In this document: piece by piece, positions 26,312-34,670 of the stretch | Position numbering within the stretch: the first letter of the stretch is position 1 | How the letters are laid out: every line of letters begins with the position of its first letter | NCBI GenBank assembly: GCA_018222765.1 | Contig: JAAEZT010000007.1 | Location: forward strand, 1-64,000 | Direction of reading: 5' to 3' | Origin: a bacterium | GTDB taxonomy: Bacteria > Verrucomicrobiota > Verrucomicrobiia > Verrucomicrobiales > Akkermansiaceae | Length of the DNA stretch: 64,000 nucleotides | Notes under the pieces: model-generated | Seen by the model: only the letters and a program-made list of their open reading frames with translations | What the model was told of the DNA's origin: nothing | Database searches by the model: none | Translations under genes and position numbers: made by a program

Positions 26312-26731
26312 ATGAAATTCAATTTCTCGATTAAGACTTTGGCCGTCGCATTTGTGATGGGTATGGCAACGATGACTCCAGTTGTTGGGGACGATACTCC
26401 TCTCGGTAAAGAAATGGACGAATTGAGCGGATCCTTGAAAGGCTTGCGTAAAGCTGAGACTTGGGCCGACAAAGTGGCACTGGCCCAGAAGGGACAGGTT
26501 GCAACTCTGAACTCCCTCAAACATCTCCCCGTGATCTTCAAGGACATCAAGGATGAAGCAGAAAAGAAAAAGGCCACCGCAGACTACAAGCGTCTGATGG
26601 GCCTGACCTATGTTGGTCTCTGTGAGTTGGAAATGGCTTTCCTTGCGGAAGACGAAGACAAGGCGGATGCCGCGATTGACAAACTCAAGGAACTCAAGAA
26701 AGAAGGTCACCGCGCATACACTGAGGATTAA
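26312..26731 (+). CDS. Exported small helical protein, cytochrome b562-like
   Basis: A 139-residue protein with signal peptide (MKFNFSIKTLAVAFVMGMAT..., cleavage near VVG-DD). The mature 110 residues are helical and lysine/glutamate-rich, arranged like the four-helix cytochrome b562 fold: an N-terminal KEMDELSGSLKGLRKA helix with a methionine and a C-terminal KKEGHRAYTED with a histidine could be the two heme ligands. That alignment is by eye and modest. Single gene with a strong terminator, implying a discrete, possibly abundant product. Confidence 0.6.
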   Translation: MKFNFSIKTLAVAFVMGMATMTPVVGDDTPLGKEMDELSGSLKGLRKAETWADKVALAQKGQVATLNSLKHLPVIFKDIKDEAEKKKATADYKRLMGLTYVGLCELEMAFLAEDEDKADAAIDKLKELKKEGHRAYTED

Positions 26732-26753
26732 TCTTCAGCTCGATTATTTTAGG

Positions 26754-26784
26754 AACGTCCGGTGGAAACACCGGGCGTTTTTTG
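26754..26784 (+). terminator. Terminator after the b562-like gene
   Basis: ACGTCCGGTG-GAAA-CACCGGGCGT stem (one wobble) with GNRA-type loop and T6 tail. Confidence 0.9.
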
Positions 26785-26844
26785 TGTCTGTGTGTATGAA
26801 CCGCGGAGCAAACCCAGCAGCTTCGCAACAATCTCGTGATTCCG

Positions 26845-26991
26845 CTACTGGCAGCAGTGCAGGCGGTTGGCCTGATCGGGACGCGGGAGCCGATTCTCTT
26901 CGTTCTCGGGATCTGATTGATTTGTTTTCTCTCGAGTGCCTGCAAGTTCGTTTTCATCTATTAGATGACGGATGAAGCGGACGAGATTCAT
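26845..26991 (-). CDS. Possible 48-residue small protein
   Basis: A minus-strand frame opening at an ATG 12 bases after the RDD-gene stop, reading MNLVRFIRHLIDENELAG and a charged, proline-containing tail to TAG. No visible ribosome-binding site and no recognised family. The opposite strand is also open here, so chance is likely. Confidence 0.2.
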   Translation of the reverse strand: MNLVRFIRHLIDENELAGTREKTNQSDPENEENRLPRPDQANRLHCCQ

Positions 26992-27002
26992 TTACAAAAT
27001 TA

Positions 27003-27584
27003 CTAATCAACGTTGATCACCTTGGTTTTGGCAAAGTCGTCGCCCAGGCGGCGGCCTGATTCGGGTTTGTCTTTTCGGACAATCAGGACGAGGGGCTCGA
27101 CAAAGGGGAGGAGCATCCAGACATTTCGAATGGCGCCGGTTTTGAAGTCGCCGGTGAGGGGAGTGCCGTCTTCGCGGACGGCCTTGGTGCCAACGACTTT
27201 CTTGCCGATACTCTGGCCATCGAGAAAGGGAAGACTGTCCCTGAGAAGGAAGTAGGGGATCCAGAGCAACCGAGCGAGACCATCCAGAAATCCGGGTAGG
27301 ATCAGGGTGAGTAGGAGAATGACCACTCCGCAGAGGAATCCGTCGATGAGACCGCCGAGGATGCGATTTCCGAGCTCGGCTTCTTCGCCGATGGCATTTT
27401 CAGATTCGACGAAGATTTTATCGGTGGATTCAGCATCTCTTGCTTCCTCCTTGTTTTTGTGTTCCGGAGCTGCGTCTACCGTAGTGGTTGGCGGCTTTGC
27501 CGGAGGGTTTTTTTTGATGGTTGGAGGCGGGACGGTCTTTTTTTCCTTCTCTCTTTCTCGTTCTTCCATACCGCATGGCATCAT
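27003..27584 (-). CDS. RDD-family membrane protein
   Basis: A 193-residue protein with a charged, proline-rich N-terminus (about 60 residues, PPPTIKKNPPAKPPTTTV) and an RDD domain. The domain begins GNRILGGLIDGFLCG, where the canonical Arg is followed by GG instead of the usual residues and the helix Asp is kept, then a second hydrophobic stretch, and LDGQSIGKKVVGTKAVREDG as in many RDD proteins. Some RDD proteins act as Na+/H+ antiporters; this one's function is unknown. Stands alone. Confidence 0.78.
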   Translation of the reverse strand: MMPCGMEEREREKEKKTVPPPTIKKNPPAKPPTTTVDAAPEHKNKEEARDAESTDKIFVESENAIGEEAELGNRILGGLIDGFLCGVVILLLTLILPGFLDGLARLLWIPYFLLRDSLPFLDGQSIGKKVVGTKAVREDGTPLTGDFKTGAIRNVWMLLPFVEPLVLIVRKDKPESGRRLGDDFAKTKVINVD

Positions 27585-27626
27585 AAGGCGGGGGTCGCGG
27601 TCCAGTCTGATTGTAATGGGAGGACG

Positions 27627-28835
27627 CTAGAATGGACGTCCCGGACCGGTGTTCCAGAGGAGGTGGACTTCTTCGACGGTTGGAGTAGCGGCCGGGCGGA
27701 TGACGCGGAAGCCGAGCCAGTGGGTGTCAGTGTGATACCAGATGGATTTGGGTTGTTGGGGATCAGTCATCTTCCAGTTGATTTCCGAGGCCAGACGGGC
27801 GGCGGAGCGAAGGTCTTGGGGGTCTGAGTCCCAATGTCCACCGCGAGTGACCCGAGGGTAACGTTTGGAAGTCAGGGCAAGAGGTGAAGTTGAGCCATCG
27901 GCGATCGCCTGATAGTTCGGTTGGTAGGCGTCAAGGGTCCATTCGCAGACGTTGCCGTGCATATCGAAAAGGCCCCAAGGGTTGGGCTTCTTTTTACCGA
28001 CGGGCTGATAGGAGAAGTCTGAGTTGTCGATATACCAGGCGTATTCGTCGAGCTTGTTGGCGTCGTCGCCAAAGGAGTAGGCGGTAGTGGTGCCGGCGCG
28101 GCAGGCGTATTCCCATTCGGCTTCGGTGGGGAGACGGTAGTAGTGGCCGGTTTGGAGGGTGAGCCATTCACAAAACTTGGAAGCGGCGTGTTGGGTCATC
28201 GCAATGGCGGGGTAGTTGGGATCGTAACCGGCGTTGTCTCCCATATCAAAGTGCATCGGCATGTAGGGCGGAGTGGGTTGGGAGATGGCGTCGATGAGTT
28301 CTGGGTTGCTGGCAAGGGGAGGCTCGGGAGACATGATGTCGCTGTCGAGATTCAGGGTGCCGTCCTTGTTGCGGGCTGCGCCATTTTCCATGAAGGAACG
28401 GTAGAGTCCCCAGGTGGTTTCGGTGGTGGCCATCCAGAAAGGCTCGATCTTTATTTCACGCTGGGGTCCTTCGTCATCGGCGCGGTCTGCTTCGCTGTTG
28501 GGAGAGCCGAGGGTCAGGGTTCCGCCGGGGATGGGGACGAGGTCGAACTTTGCACCATCGGATTTCGGGACGGTTTCGGTGTAGGGTTTCATCTCGCCGG
28601 AATGTGGCTTGATGAGAGCGTGGATTTTTTTAGTGAGAGGGAGAATGTGTTTTTGCGGATTGGGGATCTCTCCGAGGATGGTCATAGACCTTTCAGAGGA
28701 AGACCTTTCGGAGGGGGTTGTGACGACATCCTCCAGTGTTTCATCTGGCTGTTTGATCGGGTAGGATTTGCGCTCGCAGCAGGAGATGGCAAGAAGGGAG
28801 AGCGGGAGAATGGAAAAGGCTTTTAAAATCTGCAT
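27627..28835 (-). CDS. SUMF1/FGE-like lipoprotein
   Basis: A 402-residue lipoprotein (MQILKAFSILPLSLLAISCCE). From residue about 95 it has the formylglycine-generating-enzyme fold: FDLVPIPGGTLTLGSP, EVTW-like TETTWGLYRSFMENG, RLPTEAEWEYACRAGT, PWGLFDMHGNVCEWT, RVTRGGHWDSDP. The paired active-site cysteines of true aerobic FGE (RGGSxxCxxxxC region) are absent, being replaced by WDSDPQDLRSA. So it is probably a binding or enzyme-scaffold SUMF1 relative, not a sulfatase activator. Same strand as the RDD gene; 42 bases upstream of its start. Confidence 0.85.
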   Translation of the reverse strand: MQILKAFSILPLSLLAISCCERKSYPIKQPDETLEDVVTTPSERSSSERSMTILGEIPNPQKHILPLTKKIHALIKPHSGEMKPYTETVPKSDGAKFDLVPIPGGTLTLGSPNSEADRADDEGPQREIKIEPFWMATTETTWGLYRSFMENGAARNKDGTLNLDSDIMSPEPPLASNPELIDAISQPTPPYMPMHFDMGDNAGYDPNYPAIAMTQHAASKFCEWLTLQTGHYYRLPTEAEWEYACRAGTTTAYSFGDDANKLDEYAWYIDNSDFSYQPVGKKKPNPWGLFDMHGNVCEWTLDAYQPNYQAIADGSTSPLALTSKRYPRVTRGGHWDSDPQDLRSAARLASEINWKMTDPQQPKSIWYHTDTHWLGFRVIRPAATPTVEEVHLLWNTGPGRPF

Positions 28836-28948
28836 ATGACGCCGTGAGGTTGAGGAGCGCCCTACGGTTTTTGAAGTCTGAATATTGCAGAAAAAGGAAA
28901 AATCTTCGGAGTTGACGGGAGGTGAATCGAAGTCAGGTTTGGCCTTTC

Positions 28949-31021
28949 ATGAAACAAGTCAGTTTTTATTTAAGTGCATTGTTGTTTGGTTCTGTGGCGA
29001 TGGCCCAAGAGGTTCTGGAGCCTTTGGTAGTGACGGGCGAGCGGGAGTCCGAGGGGAAAACGCCGGAATTGGTGAAGATTTCCCAACCGGAGCAGGTGAG
29101 TCAGCTCCAAGGTGCCTTGCCGGGCTTTGGTGCGATTAGTTCTGATACGGCCGGCTATGGTGACATCCTGTCGATTCGCGGGACGAGCAACACGACCTTC
29201 TTCGGCCCTGCGGGCTTGGCGATGATTGTGGATGATGTTCCGTTTGGCGATGTTTACGGATATCCCACCGAGTTTTTTGATCTGGAGCAGATGACGCTTC
29301 ACCGTGGTCCGCAGGGGAGCCGTTTTGGCCGCAATGGAGCCGGTGGCGTTCTTGAGATGCGCACGGCGGGACCGACTGATGAGCCGAACTATAAGTTGAG
29401 TGCGGAATATGGCAGCTACGACAGCCAGAATTATCGTTTAAGTGCAAGTGGGCCCATCAATGACAAATGGAGCTACACCTTGCAGAGTTATTTCAAGCGC
29501 CGGGATAGCTTTAACGACAACACCTTTGATTCCGGCAATGTCGATAAACGCGAGCAGTTCGGAGCATTGGGGACTCTTTATTACCGTCCGGGTGCTGATT
29601 TCGAATTGCGCTTTCGGGCGATGGTGGAGACCAATCGCGATGGTGCTCAGCGCCTGACTGCTCTTCCGGGGGTGAGCAGTCAATTTGGACCGGGAATCGA
29701 TTTCCTTCGGAGCCAGGATCTCTTCACTAACAACAGTGATTTTGAGGGGCGGACCGACTTGGATCGCCTGCAACTTTCCCTTCACACTAATCAAGATTTG
29801 GGATGGGCCAATTTTAAATCCATCAGTTCCTTTCAAAAATGGGAACTTGACCCGAGTACGGCGGATTTGGATTTGACTTTCCAACCAGTGACGACATCGA
29901 TAATAGCTCAGGAGCAGGAGATGTTTACTCAAGAGCTTCGTCTGGAGTCGGATCAGGATGCGGATGTTCGATGGAGTGGGGGAGTGTTCTATTTAAATAA
30001 AGACAGCGGCGGATCTGCGGATCGCTTCTTTGTCACGAGCGAATTTGGTACCTTTGAAACCCAAACGACGAATTTCTCGCTGGATGAGGAAAGTGTTTCC
30101 TTGTTTGGAAACATGGAATGGGATGCTAACGACGCACTTACCCTGAGCGCTGGAGGGCGCCTGCAATACACCGAAACCGAGTTGGGACGTAACAAGTCGA
30201 TCTTTGGTGTCCGGAATCCAATTTTACCTCCGGGGGTTCTTGTTGGGCCTCCAGCTAACAGCGCTGAGAGCGAAGGCTGGTATTTCTCGCCCACACTCGG
30301 AGCGACTTATCAGCTCAATGACGAGACCTCATGGTTTGCTAGAACATCGATTGGTGTCAAACCCGAGGGGTATACCGCATTCAGCGATAATCCGAATACC
30401 TCTTCTTTTGACGAGGAAACATCTTGGGAAAGTGAAGTTGGACTTCGCTATGAAAGTGCGGATTCCTCCGTGGGGGCAGAGCTCCGAGGCTATTTCAAGC
30501 GAATTGACGACTATCAATTTAATGCCTCCGTTCCGGGAACCACGGATTTCATCATAGTAAATGCCGAGCGGGTGACGGCTCTTGGGTTGGAGTTGGAGGC
30601 AAACTGGCGTCCGGTTGACAATCTCACGCTGAGTGCCTCGGCGGGAATTAGTGAGATTGAGTTCGATGATTACACCGATCTTGGTGGGGTGAATCGCGAT
30701 GGTAGTCAGGTGCCATTTCTCCCGGAATTCACGGCAGCCGTGGGCTTCCGTTATGATGTTACGGAGAAAATTTACCTTCAGTCCTCTGTTCGGTCCATCG
30801 GGACGACCTACTACGACGCGGCGAATTCGGCCAATTTCAAGCAGGGGGCGTACGAAATCTGGGATGCCGAGATTGGATACAATGGCGATGGCTGGAATGC
30901 GGCTGTATTCGGGCGTAATATGCTCGACGAAGAATATTACAGTTTCATTAACGATGCAATCGCCGCTGGATCCCCTGGAGACCCCGGAATGGTCGGTGTT
31001 CGGGTCGGATTAGAGTTTTAA
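28949..31021 (+). CDS. TonB-dependent outer-membrane receptor
   Basis: A 690-residue receptor with signal peptide (MKQVSFYLSALLFGSVAMAQ) from ATG 28949. A TonB-box-like EPLVVTG follows the cleavage site; the plug has ILSIRGTSNTTFFG, VDDVPFGD and LHRGPQGSRFGRNGAGGVL. The rest is a 22-strand barrel with aromatic girdles (NLTLSASAGISEIEF, FLPEFTAAVGFRYDV), ending GVRVGLEF. Imports an unknown metal complex, vitamin or glycan. No co-located SusD or other partner, so a siderophore/vitamin-type receptor is as likely as a glycan one. Confidence 0.92.
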   Translation: MKQVSFYLSALLFGSVAMAQEVLEPLVVTGERESEGKTPELVKISQPEQVSQLQGALPGFGAISSDTAGYGDILSIRGTSNTTFFGPAGLAMIVDDVPFGDVYGYPTEFFDLEQMTLHRGPQGSRFGRNGAGGVLEMRTAGPTDEPNYKLSAEYGSYDSQNYRLSASGPINDKWSYTLQSYFKRRDSFNDNTFDSGNVDKREQFGALGTLYYRPGADFELRFRAMVETNRDGAQRLTALPGVSSQFGPGIDFLRSQDLFTNNSDFEGRTDLDRLQLSLHTNQDLGWANFKSISSFQKWELDPSTADLDLTFQPVTTSIIAQEQEMFTQELRLESDQDADVRWSGGVFYLNKDSGGSADRFFVTSEFGTFETQTTNFSLDEESVSLFGNMEWDANDALTLSAGGRLQYTETELGRNKSIFGVRNPILPPGVLVGPPANSAESEGWYFSPTLGATYQLNDETSWFARTSIGVKPEGYTAFSDNPNTSSFDEETSWESEVGLRYESADSSVGAELRGYFKRIDDYQFNASVPGTTDFIIVNAERVTALGLELEANWRPVDNLTLSASAGISEIEFDDYTDLGGVNRDGSQVPFLPEFTAAVGFRYDVTEKIYLQSSVRSIGTTYYDAANSANFKQGAYEIWDAEIGYNGDGWNAAVFGRNMLDEEYYSFINDAIAAGSPGDPGMVGVRVGLEF

Positions 31022-31032
31022 TGGCAATTTCG

Positions 31033-31074
31033 AGGTGACTGACTGACTTTGCGCTTGTCAGTCACCTTGTTTTG
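31033..31074 (+). terminator. Terminator after the TonB receptor
   Basis: An 11-bp perfect stem AGGTGACTGAC/GTCAGTCACCT followed by TTGTTTTG. Confidence 0.85.
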
Positions 31075-31194
31075 TGGTTTTCCACTCCGCTCGCGGGTGA
31101 TTCCTTCGCTCGCAATATTTCCGGAGAGATGTCTGCTGATAATATAATTCCATTTGAAGACCAGCCGCCCCCTCCACGATCCAGTGCGATACCT

Positions 31195-31395
31195 ATGAAA
31201 AGTGATCTTGTCGAACAGGCTGCCGAAATTGTCCCCGATCCTCTCGTCCTAGTCAACCTCGTGTCAAAACGGGTGGCTCAGTTGAATCAAGGTCGTTCTC
31301 CGCTTATCAATGCCGTTCCCAGTATGGGATTTGCCGATATTGCGCTGACTGAGATTATCGAGGGTAAAATCAAGCTGATCGAGACCGAGGCTTAA
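31195..31395 (+). CDS. rpoZ: RNA polymerase subunit omega
   Basis: A 66-residue omega subunit: VLVNLVSKRVAQLNQGRSPLI with conserved Arg and Gly-x-x-Pro-hydrophobic, then ADIALTEIIEGKIKL. It stabilises RNA polymerase assembly at the beta-prime subunit. ATG 31195 is preferred because MKSDLVEQAAEI matches family starts; upstream in-frame ATG 31129 would add an unrelated segment. The gene lies 41 bases before smpB and is likely cotranscribed with it. Confidence 0.87.
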   Translation: MKSDLVEQAAEIVPDPLVLVNLVSKRVAQLNQGRSPLINAVPSMGFADIALTEIIEGKIKLIETEA

Positions 31396-31436
31396 TTGCC
31401 CGGGGCGGTTTGCGGTAGCTCTCTCTGTCTAGTCCC

Positions 31437-31895
31437 ATGTCTGGAGATGTTGCCAATAACAAACGCGCGAACCGTGAATTTCACATCACGGACAAATTTG
31501 AGGCCGGATTGGTCTTGAAGGGAACCGAAGTGAAGTCGATTCGCGATGGGAAGGTGAATATCCGCGATGCTTTCGCCCGCTTGGACCGCAACGAATTGTG
31601 GCTCTATGGCTGTGATATCCAGCCGTGGCAGACTGCTGGCTCGTATTTTCAGCACGAGGCAAAGCGGCCCCGCAAGTTACTCGTTCACAAGAGCGAAATT
31701 CTCAAACTCTCCCAGGCAACTTTGCAGAAGGGTTTCACGATTGTTTGTCTGAGGCTTTATTTCAAAGGCCGTCGGGTGAAGGTGGAATTGGGGCTGGCCA
31801 AAGGAAAGAGTCATAGTGACCAGCGTCACGATCTCAAGAAGAAGACCGAGCTGCGCGAAGCCCAACGCGAGGTCGCGAGGTTCAATAAGCGATAG
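31437..31895 (+). CDS. smpB: SsrA-binding protein
   Basis: A 152-residue tmRNA partner for trans-translation. Signature NKRANREFHITDKFEAGLVLKGTE in the N-terminal barrel, DGKVNIRDAFARL, and the basic C-terminal tail with KKKTELREAQREVARFNKR that enters the decoding site. The tmRNA gene is not in the window. It converges with the SHD1-hydrolase gene, five bases apart. Confidence 0.95.
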   Translation: MSGDVANNKRANREFHITDKFEAGLVLKGTEVKSIRDGKVNIRDAFARLDRNELWLYGCDIQPWQTAGSYFQHEAKRPRKLLVHKSEILKLSQATLQKGFTIVCLRLYFKGRRVKVELGLAKGKSHSDQRHDLKKKTELREAQREVARFNKR

Positions 31896-31900
31896 GGAGC

Positions 31901-33172
31901 TTATCCGCCGGTCGGGTTGGTGAGGTCCTCGGTGATCCGATCCAGTTCCGGTAGTTCCCCATATTTCTTTTTGAGACGTTTGGCGGACATTTCGATCTTG
32001 GGGGTAATGTGGTTCTTCATGACCTCGAATTGAATCCCAAAGCCCGAAAGTTGGTCGTCGGAATACTCAATCGTGGCTTTCCGGCCTTTGACGTATTTTA
32101 GGGCCCCGACGTTGGCATTGAGTTTGTATTGTATCCCTTCCATAGTTTCCTTGATTTCTCCGCTGAGGGGGCATTCCTCCAGGAGGTGATTGACGAAGAA
32201 CAGCCCTTCTCCCGGTGAGATTTCAATCAGGCTTTTGAGCCACGGCAAAAATCGTTTTTCAAATTGTGTCTTTTCCTCCTGACCGGCGGCGATTTCGCCG
32301 TAGAGGTGTGAAGCGTAGATCCAGAGGAGGCCAAGGTCGGTGATGTCTTGATGTCCAGTGCCGTTCTCTCCCGGGAACATCCAGTGCATCGCGGTCGGCC
32401 CCAGCGTGACTGCGGCATGAGCGGTGAGGTAACGGCTGGAGCATCGGGCCGGACCGGCCATGAAATGGTGTCCTTTGGTGGAGCCATCGCTCCACCGTGA
32501 AATGTAGCCCGAAATGGTGATTGTTCCGGCTGAGCCCATTTTGAAGGCGTTGTGGATGGCGACGGCTCCTCCGCCTTTCTGGCCGCCATAAAAGATGGAT
32601 TCGGAGTCCACCGGCGTGGTTCGGGTGATGTGACGAACACAATCCTTGCAGTGAGCAAGGCTGACGGGCCATTGATCTTCACCGCCTTCCTTGGCTTCAA
32701 CGGAGACGGCGAGAATCATCCCGATTATTTCCGCTCCATTGATTAGGCGTTTTAAGTCTTCGCTTTTTCCTCCCCCGCCTCCGGTCCAGAGAAGCAAGGG
32801 GGCTTCGACTCCATTGGTGAGACTCTCGGGAATATACAGGTAGTAGCTGGAATCCCGATCAGCCTCGATGGGGCCGAGGATTTTTCCAGTGACGAGATTC
32901 GCATCGGGTTTGGGTCCCTTGCGCGGATCTCTGTCGTGTTTTTTGCTGAAGTGGGCCTCAAGGAATTTCTGGTCCGCTTCGACCAGCTTGCGAATGGAAA
33001 GGGTGATTCGTTTTCCACTTTTGGTCTCCAGAGTGACTTGTCCGTTGGTCAGGCTGGAAGCTTCCGCTGTGACTTTCGATCCCGAGGTCGAGGTCCAGAC
33101 TCGCATTTCGGTCCACTCGGCACCGTGCATCGCGCCCATTAGAATGAGGAGAGAGCAGAAAAACGCTTTCAT
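31901..33172 (-). CDS. SHD1-domain plus alpha/beta-hydrolase-like protein
   Basis: A 423-residue exported protein. Signal peptide MKAFFCSLLILMGAMHGA, then SHD1 (SLA1 homology domain 1) WTSTSGSKVTAEASSL to KRITLSIRKLVEADQKFLE, common in planctomycete/verrucomicrobial secreted proteins. Residues about 105-330 resemble an alpha/beta-hydrolase: APLLLWTGGGGG and the nucleophile-elbow position FYGGQKGGGAV, where the usual G-x-S-x-G serine is Gln. The His candidate GTGHQDI remains. Probably non-catalytic or mechanistically different. Function unknown. Confidence 0.8.
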   Translation of the reverse strand: MKAFFCSLLILMGAMHGAEWTEMRVWTSTSGSKVTAEASSLTNGQVTLETKSGKRITLSIRKLVEADQKFLEAHFSKKHDRDPRKGPKPDANLVTGKILGPIEADRDSSYYLYIPESLTNGVEAPLLLWTGGGGGKSEDLKRLINGAEIIGMILAVSVEAKEGGEDQWPVSLAHCKDCVRHITRTTPVDSESIFYGGQKGGGAVAIHNAFKMGSAGTITISGYISRWSDGSTKGHHFMAGPARCSSRYLTAHAAVTLGPTAMHWMFPGENGTGHQDITDLGLLWIYASHLYGEIAAGQEEKTQFEKRFLPWLKSLIEISPGEGLFFVNHLLEECPLSGEIKETMEGIQYKLNANVGALKYVKGRKATIEYSDDQLSGFGIQFEVMKNHITPKIEMSAKRLKKKYGELPELDRITEDLTNPTGG

Positions 33173-33184
33173 CTAAGCATCCTA

Positions 33185-33895
33185 TCAAGGGGCCTCCTCC
33201 GGGGCAATCTGGCTTTTGCGGATCCGGGAGACGGCTTCCTTCATATCGGGAGCATTGAAAGTCGATGAGCCGGCAACCAAGGCGTTGGCGCCGGCGGCAA
33301 TGGCAATCGGGGCCGTTTCGGCTCCGATTCCTCCGTCGACTTCGATATGATAAGCTAATTCGTGTTCTGTGCGGAATGCGACGGCCTCTTCGATCTTGGG
33401 CATGACTTCGGGCATGAACGACTGGCCGCCGAAACCTGGAACAACGGTCATGGCGAGGAGGAGGTCGATATCCTGGAGGTGGGGAACCACTGCCTCAAAT
33501 GGGGTGGCGGGATTGAGTGCCAGTCCGGCCTGGCATCCGGCTTCGCGAATTGCTTTCAAAGTGAGGGCAACATCGTGATCTGCTTCGGGCTCGATGTGAA
33601 CGGTGATCATATCGGCTCCGGCGGCGACGAAGCGGGGGAGAAAGTGATCTGGGCGCGTGATCATCAAGTGAACGTCCAGGAAGACGTCGTTGGTTTCGTG
33701 GATGGCCTGGATCAGGGCGGGTCCGAAGGAAATATTATCGACGAAATGTCCGTCCATGACATCGAGGTGAAGCCAATCCGCTCCGCTGTTGATCGCGCGG
33801 GTAGTTTCATCTGCGACCCGGCCAAAGTCGGCAGCGAGGAGGGAGGGGGCGATGATCCGGTCTTGAAAATTCCACTTCTTCACGAAGAGAGCCAT
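33185..33895 (-). CDS. rpe: Ribulose-phosphate 3-epimerase
   Basis: A 236-residue TIM barrel interconverting ribulose-5-P and xylulose-5-P in the pentose phosphate pathway. IIAPSLLAADFGRV, metal-site motif WLHLDVMDGHFVDNISFGP, FLDVHLMITRPD, MTVVPGFGGQSF and EVDGGI are diagnostic. ATG 33895 is preferred because it gives a 12-residue lead to the strand-1 motif. Twelve bases after its stop comes the SHD1-hydrolase start. Confidence 0.95.
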   Translation of the reverse strand: MALFVKKWNFQDRIIAPSLLAADFGRVADETTRAINSGADWLHLDVMDGHFVDNISFGPALIQAIHETNDVFLDVHLMITRPDHFLPRFVAAGADMITVHIEPEADHDVALTLKAIREAGCQAGLALNPATPFEAVVPHLQDIDLLLAMTVVPGFGGQSFMPEVMPKIEEAVAFRTEHELAYHIEVDGGIGAETAPIAIAAGANALVAGSSTFNAPDMKEAVSRIRKSQIAPEEAP

Positions 33896-33948
33896 AGGGA
33901 AAAATCTTCCCCATGGCTCGCAAAAAATCAACGGTGTGACTGCGGTCG

Positions 33949-34482
33949 CTAGTTTGGCCTAATCACGGTGGCGTGTTCGTCATAGCGCGCCCGGGCTCCC
34001 GTTTGATCGAGGACATACTTGAGGGCCGCCGCTAGCGGGATGTTTCGCATGTTGAGGTTCACTTGTTTTTTAGTGAGTTTTCCGGCGGGGTCCTGGATGA
34101 TGAAATTCGGTGTGAATTTTTTATCGGTAGCCTTGGTCGTCAGGAAATTGAGGACTTCAAGCGCCTCTTGAAGCGAGGCGTCCTTGAGGTCAACTTGCTC
34201 GAGTTTTGTTGTTTTGAATCGAGCAACGCGCTGCTTTTCGAGGACTTGTTTGACGTTCAATTGGAGGCGATTCAATTGGTGTCGTGCCGGTCCATGCCCT
34301 GGTTGGAGTTGGAGGACCTGTTGGAATGAGGCCTTGGCTCTTGCGGCGTCCCCCCGTTTGACGGCGGTCATTCCGGTATTGTAGAGCGCGGCAATTTTAT
34401 TGGCGCGCTCTTTGAACTCATCGGCATGGGCACAGGTCGCTAGCGACAGACCCACCATCAGTGTGGCTTTTAGTCGTTTCAT
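33949..34482 (-). CDS. Exported TPR/secretin-N-terminal-like protein
   Basis: A 177-residue protein with signal peptide (MKRLKATLMVGLSLATCAHA). A TPR-like pair (YNTGMTAVKRGDAARAKASF, QQVLQLQPGHGPARHQLNRL) precedes an STN/secretin-N0-like module: DLKDASLQEALEVLNFL and VNLNMRNIPLAAALKYVLDQTG, ending VIRPN. This module usually precedes type II secretins, yet no barrel domain follows. Possibly a stand-alone gating or assembly factor. Upstream of rpe by 53 bases, same strand. Confidence 0.65.
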   Translation of the reverse strand: MKRLKATLMVGLSLATCAHADEFKERANKIAALYNTGMTAVKRGDAARAKASFQQVLQLQPGHGPARHQLNRLQLNVKQVLEKQRVARFKTTKLEQVDLKDASLQEALEVLNFLTTKATDKKFTPNFIIQDPAGKLTKKQVNLNMRNIPLAAALKYVLDQTGARARYDEHATVIRPN

Positions 34483-34670
34483 TGTTTTCGGATTGTAGGT
34501 GTTGTGGAGTGGCCAACGGAATATCAGCAACATCCAGCTAATAATTTAGCTGACCTGGGAGAGTCGGTCAAGATCGCAGGTCAGGGTAAATTGAAATTGA
34601 GAGAAGCGTCACAGGGCTTGGCGGAAAAAGAGGCTTCCCATGAAGCCGAGATTCGTTTTGAAGTAGAGGC

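Noticed and set aside
27627-28835. SUMF1-like protein as activator of the sulfatase
   Set aside because: The active-site cysteine pair is absent.
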